Below, in pieces: positions 9,222-13,174 of a stretch of DNA of 13,174 nucleotides. The number at the start of each line of letters is the position of its first letter. Position 1 is the stretch's first letter. This DNA is from Isohypsibius dastychi (taxonomy: Eukaryota > Tardigrada > Eutardigrada > Parachela > Isohypsibiidae). The stretch spans positions 1-13,174 of the forward strand of contig JAQIWT010000998.1 in assembly GCA_034696485.1 (NCBI GenBank), read 5' to 3'. Both the position numbers and the translations under genes were made by a program. The notes under the pieces were generated by a model. It did not search any database, was not told where the DNA came from, and saw only the letters and a list, made by a program, of their open reading frames with translations.

Positions 9222-10463
9222 ATGTTAAAAAGCCTGGAACTCCACTGAAACCAGCCGAGTGGACAAAAGCGTACAAGATGATGCGAACCTGTGTCGATGG
9301 CACATACCTCTCCAGCAGGCTTATAAACAGCAATGCAACCGTGAATAAACAGTTCGTTTATGGACTCTACTGGGCCGTTACAACGGTTTGTGATGTCGGT
9401 TATGGAGATATCTATGCAACCAGCAAGAACATGAACGAGCAGATTCTCTTTCTTTTCTTCATGGTTGCCGGTTACATCTTCTTCGGTTATGTCCTTGCCA
9501 GCTTGGCTGCTGCTCAAGCCAATTCAGATGCCAGACGTTCAAGATTCTTTGACAGGCTTACTGCTATTAAGGAGTACATGCACCACGAACATCTACCCAT
9601 GGTCTTGAGAAATCGTATTGTTCAATATTATGGATATCTGTGGTTGCGAACTCAAGGAGTCGATCCGAAAACTTTGATTGTTGGACTTCCCCCGTCTTTA
9701 ACAGCTGAACTGGCTCTGCAGCTTTATCGGAAAGTGATCGAGCAGGTACCACTTTTCAAAGGAACACCCACCGGTTTTAAGAAAATGTTGGCCGCCGTAA
9801 TCAAGCCGCTGTATGTTCGCGAATCGGAGTACGTTGTCAAAGTTGAAAATACCGGGAGTGACCTTTATTTCGTTTTTCGCGGAACCATTGAAATTTATTA
9901 TTGCAATGGCGTCAAGTCACCCAGACCTTTGCGAGCTGGCAGCATGTTGGGTGAAGTTGCATTTTTCACCAACGAGATATCTTAGATCAGTGCAAGGGCA
10001 ATGGAGAACAGTGATTTGTATTATGCCACGAAAGAAGAATTTGAAGGGATTTTGGTTCATTTCCCAGATATCCAGGAATCTTTGCTCAAAGACGTGCGAC
10101 TAGGCATGGAAAAAGACGATGAATATCGGACCAACACGCAAAATGTGGTGCGCATGTTAGAGCAGCGTGAACCGAAAGGGAGATTCCGTAATTCATTGGC
10201 GGCAATTCGTGCCAAAAAGATCACCTTTAAACAACAGATGCGTGTGGTTTTCCGGGACACATTTCGGTCGGATGACCGGTTTGTTCGCAACTTCAGCAAA
10301 TTTTTTGTCAGTGCGATGAGGGTGATGTCGATCTCGCTGATGATGTATCAAGCGGCCTTTCTGGACACGACGTTCGCCATTTACGTGATTCAATACGTTT
10401 TGGAAATCTTATTCCTCGTGAATATCTCAGTCCAGCTTAGGACCGGATTCTTGGATGAATTCG
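9222..10463 (+). CDS. channel exon D: pore, S6, C-linker and CNBD of one repeat, S1-S2 of the next
   Basis: Acceptor ctgcttacag, T|AT join. The pore helix VYGLYWAVTT leads into VCDVGYGDIY (GYGD at 9398-9409). S6 is about ILFLFFMVAGYIFFGYVLASL, and the C-linker runs through AIKEYMHHEHLP and YYGYLWLRTQGVD. The CNBD opens at VPLFKGTPTGF and reaches SMLGEVAFFTNEIS, then an in-frame TAG (9983-9985). The same frame continues with ISARAMENSDLYYATKEEF, clearly the second half of the CNBD. A 100-residue linker follows, then S1 (about FVSAMRVMSISLMMYQAAF) and S2 (about YVIQYVLEILFLVNISVQL). Donor ttcg|gtacgt, phase 1. Apart from the TAG the frame is open for 1.24 kb. Confidence 0.8.
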
Positions 10464-10522
10464 GTACGTACCGTGACTGAGCGACAGAACAAAAAAGAAG
10501 CCCTGAACTTTTACGTTTATAG

Positions 10523-11336
10523 GTAGTGAGATAATGAACCCCGTCAGCATTCGACAGCGTTATTTCAAATCGAAAGACCTGTTCCTAATGGATCTGACAT
10601 CCGCAATCCCTTATGAAATAATGTATCTCGCCCAAAAGGATGTCGATTTGCGTCATGCATTTTGGGCTTACTTGCGTTGAATCCGATTGTTTCCTCGACT
10701 ATATCAAGTTATGAGTTTCTTCTCAAAGTGGCTGGCCGAGCTGGACATCAATGTGCTACTCGTGCGTCTCACATTCTCCTTCACACAGCTTTTCCTCTGG
10801 ATTCACTTCTTTACATGCATTGTTATTTTCATTGCCACCCTGGCAATTAGAGGATACCTGCCAAATGAGGGTCAGACTTGGTTGAACTGGACCAATTTTC
10901 TCGCATACTCCACCAACTCTCCACCATACTTGTACATTTTCTCATTGTACTTCATCGTCACTACTGCCACGACGACCGGGTACGGAGACATTGTGCCGAC
11001 AAACGATATCGAGTTGATGTTCGTCTGCATTGTGCAAATCGTTGGAAAACTGCTCTTTGGTATTATTACTGGAGACATAGCTTCCACGCTTGCCAATCTA
11101 GAAATCAGTCGTCAGAACTTTGAAAGCAAATTCCAGGCTGTCAAGACCTATTTGATTGATAGACAAGCTAATGACAGCATCATCGATCGCGTGCAGAAAT
11201 ATTTCGATTATCTTTGGAACGTTGATCGTGGAGTCGATGACATCAACACCGTTTTGATGGGCGCACCATTTTGTCTGCGGACTGAAATCACATACGCAGT
11301 CCATCATAAAAATATGCGAGAGGTTGAGCAGTTCAG
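10523..11336 (+). CDS. channel exon E: S3-S6, pore and C-linker of the last repeat
   Basis: After a 59-bp intron (gtacgt to tttatag) the frame gives GSEIMNPVSIRQRYF, S3 about DLFLMDLTSAIPYEIMYL, then AYLR at the start of S4, where TGA occurs (10678-10680). The same frame resumes as IRLFPRLYQVMSFF. S5 is about LTFSFTQLFLWIHFFTCIV, the pore VTTATTTGYGDIVPT (GYGD at 10978-10989), S6 about CIVQIVGKLLFGIITGD, and the C-linker contains YFDYLWNVDRGVD. It ends at NMREVEQF. The right boundary is ambiguous: ending at 11336 makes VEQFRDSSDAF, which matches the length of the other CNBD openings, but the next bases are aa, not gt. A GT at 11331 also keeps the frame but deletes Phe-Arg. Confidence 0.75.
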
Positions 11337-11392
11337 AATTTTACTTTTCGTATTCCTCATCGTGCGTTGTTCTACTAGCTCACTCTCTTCAG

Positions 11393-11675
11393 AGACTCGT
11401 CAGATGCCTTTATTAGCATGATCAGTTCAATGCTCCATCAGGTGCAATTCGTGCCAGGGGACTATATAATACAGCAGGGTGACCTCGTTGAAGAAATGTA
11501 TTTCCTTCATCGCGGCGAGGCTGTGGAAGTTGAAAACGGAGTTGAGATCAGTGTTCTCAGAAAAGGCAGCAGCGTGAACTGGCAAGCTTTGTTGATTGAT
11601 TGGCCGGCCTCAAGGACGGTGAGAGCAACAGATAACTGCGAGGTCTATGTGTTGTGCAGAAAAGACCTGAATGAG
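11393..11675 (+). CDS. channel exon F: CNBD of the last repeat
   Basis: A cactctcttcag acceptor precedes the exon. The frame gives DSSDAFISMISSML, then the beta-roll VPGDYIIQQGDLVEEMYFL and HRGEAVEV. The cassette region reads RKGSSVNWQALLIDWPASRTVRA: Arg-Thr is kept, but the expected Phe-Gly-Glu is replaced by Val-Asn-Trp. It ends with NCEVYVLCRKDLNE and donor gag|gtatgg at 11676, phase 0. Confidence 0.75.
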
Positions 11676-11737
11676 GTATGGGTTCATTACACCATCATTG
11701 CTCTTTTTTTGGATGGTTTAGAAACCCAACTTTTCAG

Positions 11738-11836
11738 GTGGTTGAAAAATACAAAGACGAAATGGGAAACGTTTGTACAACTAACAGAATCAGGCTGCGC
11801 GATTTGCTGGAAGAAGAGCGCATTGATTTTGACTGA
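11738..11836 (+). CDS. channel exon G: C-terminus and stop
   Basis: After a 62-bp intron ending acttttcag, the frame continues as VVEKYKDEMGNVC, completing the last CNBD helix, then RIRLRDLLEEERIDFD and TGA at 11834-11836. The tail is charged and ends soon after the CNBD, so it may be the true C-terminus. No clear polyadenylation signal was found close downstream. An open frame running through from exon F without splicing gives an unrelated peptide. Confidence 0.65.
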   Translation: MVEKYKDEMGNVCTTNRIRLRDLLEEERIDFD

Positions 11837-12854
11837 ACACAAAAAGACCAGTTTCTTGCATTATGCTGTTTTGTGTGGAGTCGGAGAAACACGGCAGCCT
11901 GGTCGAGGGAAAGATTCAGACAGCTGGATCAAGTTCGGCAGCTGTGATAATTTGCCCCTCAATTTTGTATCCTGTTGAGAAGCAAAGACCCTTGGGTGTT
12001 TCAACTGAGAATTTCTCTGCTCGTTGGATTTTCCCGGGTAGTACAGTATGTTCATCGTTCTTTAGATGTACCGAGAGTGTTTAATAACGTGGCAGCAAAA
12101 ATTTTGGTGTCTTGCATTCTGGTCCGACTTTGCGAAACAGCTTCTTTTGATCGTGCGAGGAAGCCACCCTTATCAGCCTACGCGTTGCTTAAATACAGTG
12201 GATTCAAATCTTCATTTTTGTTCACTAGACGTGAACAAGGCATCCCATGTCATTCATGACATCGGGAGCGACACCATTTTCAGTTTCATATTGGATACAT
12301 AGCCGTCATACATCTTACTGGTAACCAGCAACTTGTGTGCAATGGTGAAAGGTTTTGAAAACGAACCGTTGGTACCATCATGTGAAGAATACCTTCGGGC
12401 GTCCCCCGGCCAGATGCTCGTGGAACATATTGCGGAAGCTTATTTTAAAATTTCAAATCGAATACAGTCTTAATCACGTACGAGTTTCCACGAAGCGGTT
12501 ACCGATATAAATGACTTGAATAATAGCCGCTTTATTTCCCAATCAGTTATCATTTATTTCTAGAGCAATGCAGAACGGAAAACAACTAAACTAATGGAAC
12601 TAAAATGAGTACCGTACTCATGAAACGTTCTTGACGACATCGTTCGGCTACTTTCAGTTATCAAAATTATAGAAAGAATGTCTTAGTGGTGACAATTCGG
12701 ACCGGAACTTTAGGTTTGCAGGAAACACAACCGAATTAAAATGAAATTTAATTAACTATTCTTTGATAATACGCAGGTCGGTAACGATGTGCTTTAAGGT
12801 CATTCTAACGAAACGAAAACAGAGATCAACCATGCATTCGAAACCAGTTCTGTT
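11837..12854. other. 3' flank of the channel, no gene seen
   Basis: Overlapping short open frames at 11861-12302 on both strands show no recognisable domain and no supporting splice structure. The stretch becomes AT-rich after about 12430. Nothing else was recognised. Confidence 0.4.
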
Positions 12855-13100
12855 AGGGACCATCCACATATAACGTTGCAAAAAAACTGGCTTTTTGGAC
12901 CCCCTCCCCCCCCCTTCGTTTATTATCGTTTGTTTACGGGTTACCCCCTCCCCCTTTAACGTTACAAACGGCCATTACCGACCCCCCCCCCCCCCGCACT
13001 AAATTTTTTGTTTTTTTTTATCGAAAATCAGACGTTAAAAACGCGAAAAAACGAAAAAACGCAAAAAAATCAATTTTTCTATGTGAAACGTTACATCTCT

Positions 13101-13101
<1 letters not shown>
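12855..13101. mobile_element. repeat beginning agggaccatccac with C-rich blocks, transposon-like
   Basis: The segment starts agggaccatccacatataacgtt and alternates C-rich blocks (12900-12914, 12943-12954, 12982-12995) with copies of an aacgtt(g/a)ca word near 12873, 12959 and 13087, and then A/T-rich spacers. From memory, an opening close to gggaccatcca followed by acgt and C-rich blocks is a widespread dispersed repeat in arthropod and other invertebrate genomes. I cannot confirm the family or its ends here. Confidence 0.4.

Positions 13102-13174
<73 letters not shown>
13102..13174. repeat. 73-base G homopolymer at the window end
   Basis: Uninterrupted G from 13102 to the last base. Real G runs of this length are improbable. 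Two-colour sequencing chemistry, which calls no signal as G, or a scaffold artefact is a more likely cause. Treat the sequence beyond 13101 as unreliable. Confidence 0.9.

Larger units (their letters stand above)
7556..11836 (+). pseudogene. CNGK-type multi-repeat K+ channel, 5'-truncated and apparently disrupted
   Basis: Seven exons: 7556-7976, 8317-8818, 8875-9022, 9222-10463, 10523-11336, 11393-11675, 11738-11836. They encode about 1,170 residues: an isolated CNBD, then two repeats each with S1-S6, GYGD pore, C-linker and CNBD, then a short C-terminus. Consecutive K+-selective CNG-like repeats in one chain are the hallmark of CNGK channels (four repeats in the known family), cyclic-nucleotide-controlled K+ channels best known from sea urchin sperm. 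If this is CNGK, the part present would be the second CNBD plus repeats three and four. Splice phases agree at every joint except the frame change inside 8317-8818. Lesions: missing upstream repeats, lost S3 with frame change, TAG at 9983-9985, TGA at 10678-10680, and a poor donor near 11336. Either a young non-processed pseudogene or a functional gene with assembly errors. Channel identity is secure; pseudogene status is not. Confidence 0.6.

Noticed and set aside
9983-10680. Stop-codon reassignment (TAG and TGA as sense)
   Set aside because: Only one TAG and one TGA interrupt about 3.5 kb of coding sequence. The TGA has a simpler indel explanation, and TGA is the natural terminator of several frames here.
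12066-12302. Open frame of 78 codons downstream of the channel
   Set aside because: It overlaps other open frames, has no domain and no splice sites that would connect it to the channel's last exon.

Overview
The window looks like nuclear DNA of an invertebrate animal. Coding blocks are split by GT-AG introns, most of them only 54-62 bp long, all supported genes lie on the plus strand, and long stretches hold simple repeats and transposon-like debris. The clearest gene encodes a CNG/HCN-superfamily potassium channel in which several channel repeats are fused in one polypeptide. That is the layout of CNGK (tetraKCNG) channels known from sea urchin, cnidarians, fish and some arthropods. No closer taxonomic placement can be defended from sequence alone.

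Layout. Positions 100-389 hold the last two exons of a small cysteine-containing gene whose start lies left of the window. Positions 390-4190 hold no gene I can support. They contain a (GTGA)n tract that reads on the minus strand as the 3' tail of a non-LTR retrotransposon, and a G12 run. A 46-bp duplication with palindromic cores follows at 4191-4282. Positions 4391-5850 hold a three-exon gene for a small 8-cysteine protein with a Ser/Thr/Pro-rich N-terminal part and a Ly6/three-finger-like cysteine pattern. Its last exon is homologous to the one at 100-232, so the two are probably tandem paralogues. A 34-bp near-perfect palindrome sits at its stop codon. Positions 5884-7120 are AT-rich non-coding DNA with a foldback whose arms include 24 perfectly paired bases. 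Positions 7121-7555 are a 14-bp minisatellite that runs up to the first recognisable channel exon.

The channel (7556-11836, seven exons) preserves one isolated cyclic-nucleotide-binding domain (CNBD), then two successive repeats of membrane segments, GYGD pore and CNBD. Splice phases join consistently, but the gene carries lesions: no upstream repeats in the window, a repeat lacking S3 with a frame change, an in-frame TAG inside a CNBD, an in-frame TGA in an S4 that two compensating indels would remove, and one intron without a clean GT donor. It is either a recently decaying, 5'-truncated non-processed pseudogene or a good gene in an error-prone assembly. Raw reads or RNA would decide.

After 11837 there is no supported gene. 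The right end holds a repeat beginning near 12855, and 73 consecutive G at 13102-13174 that look like a sequencing or assembly artefact.
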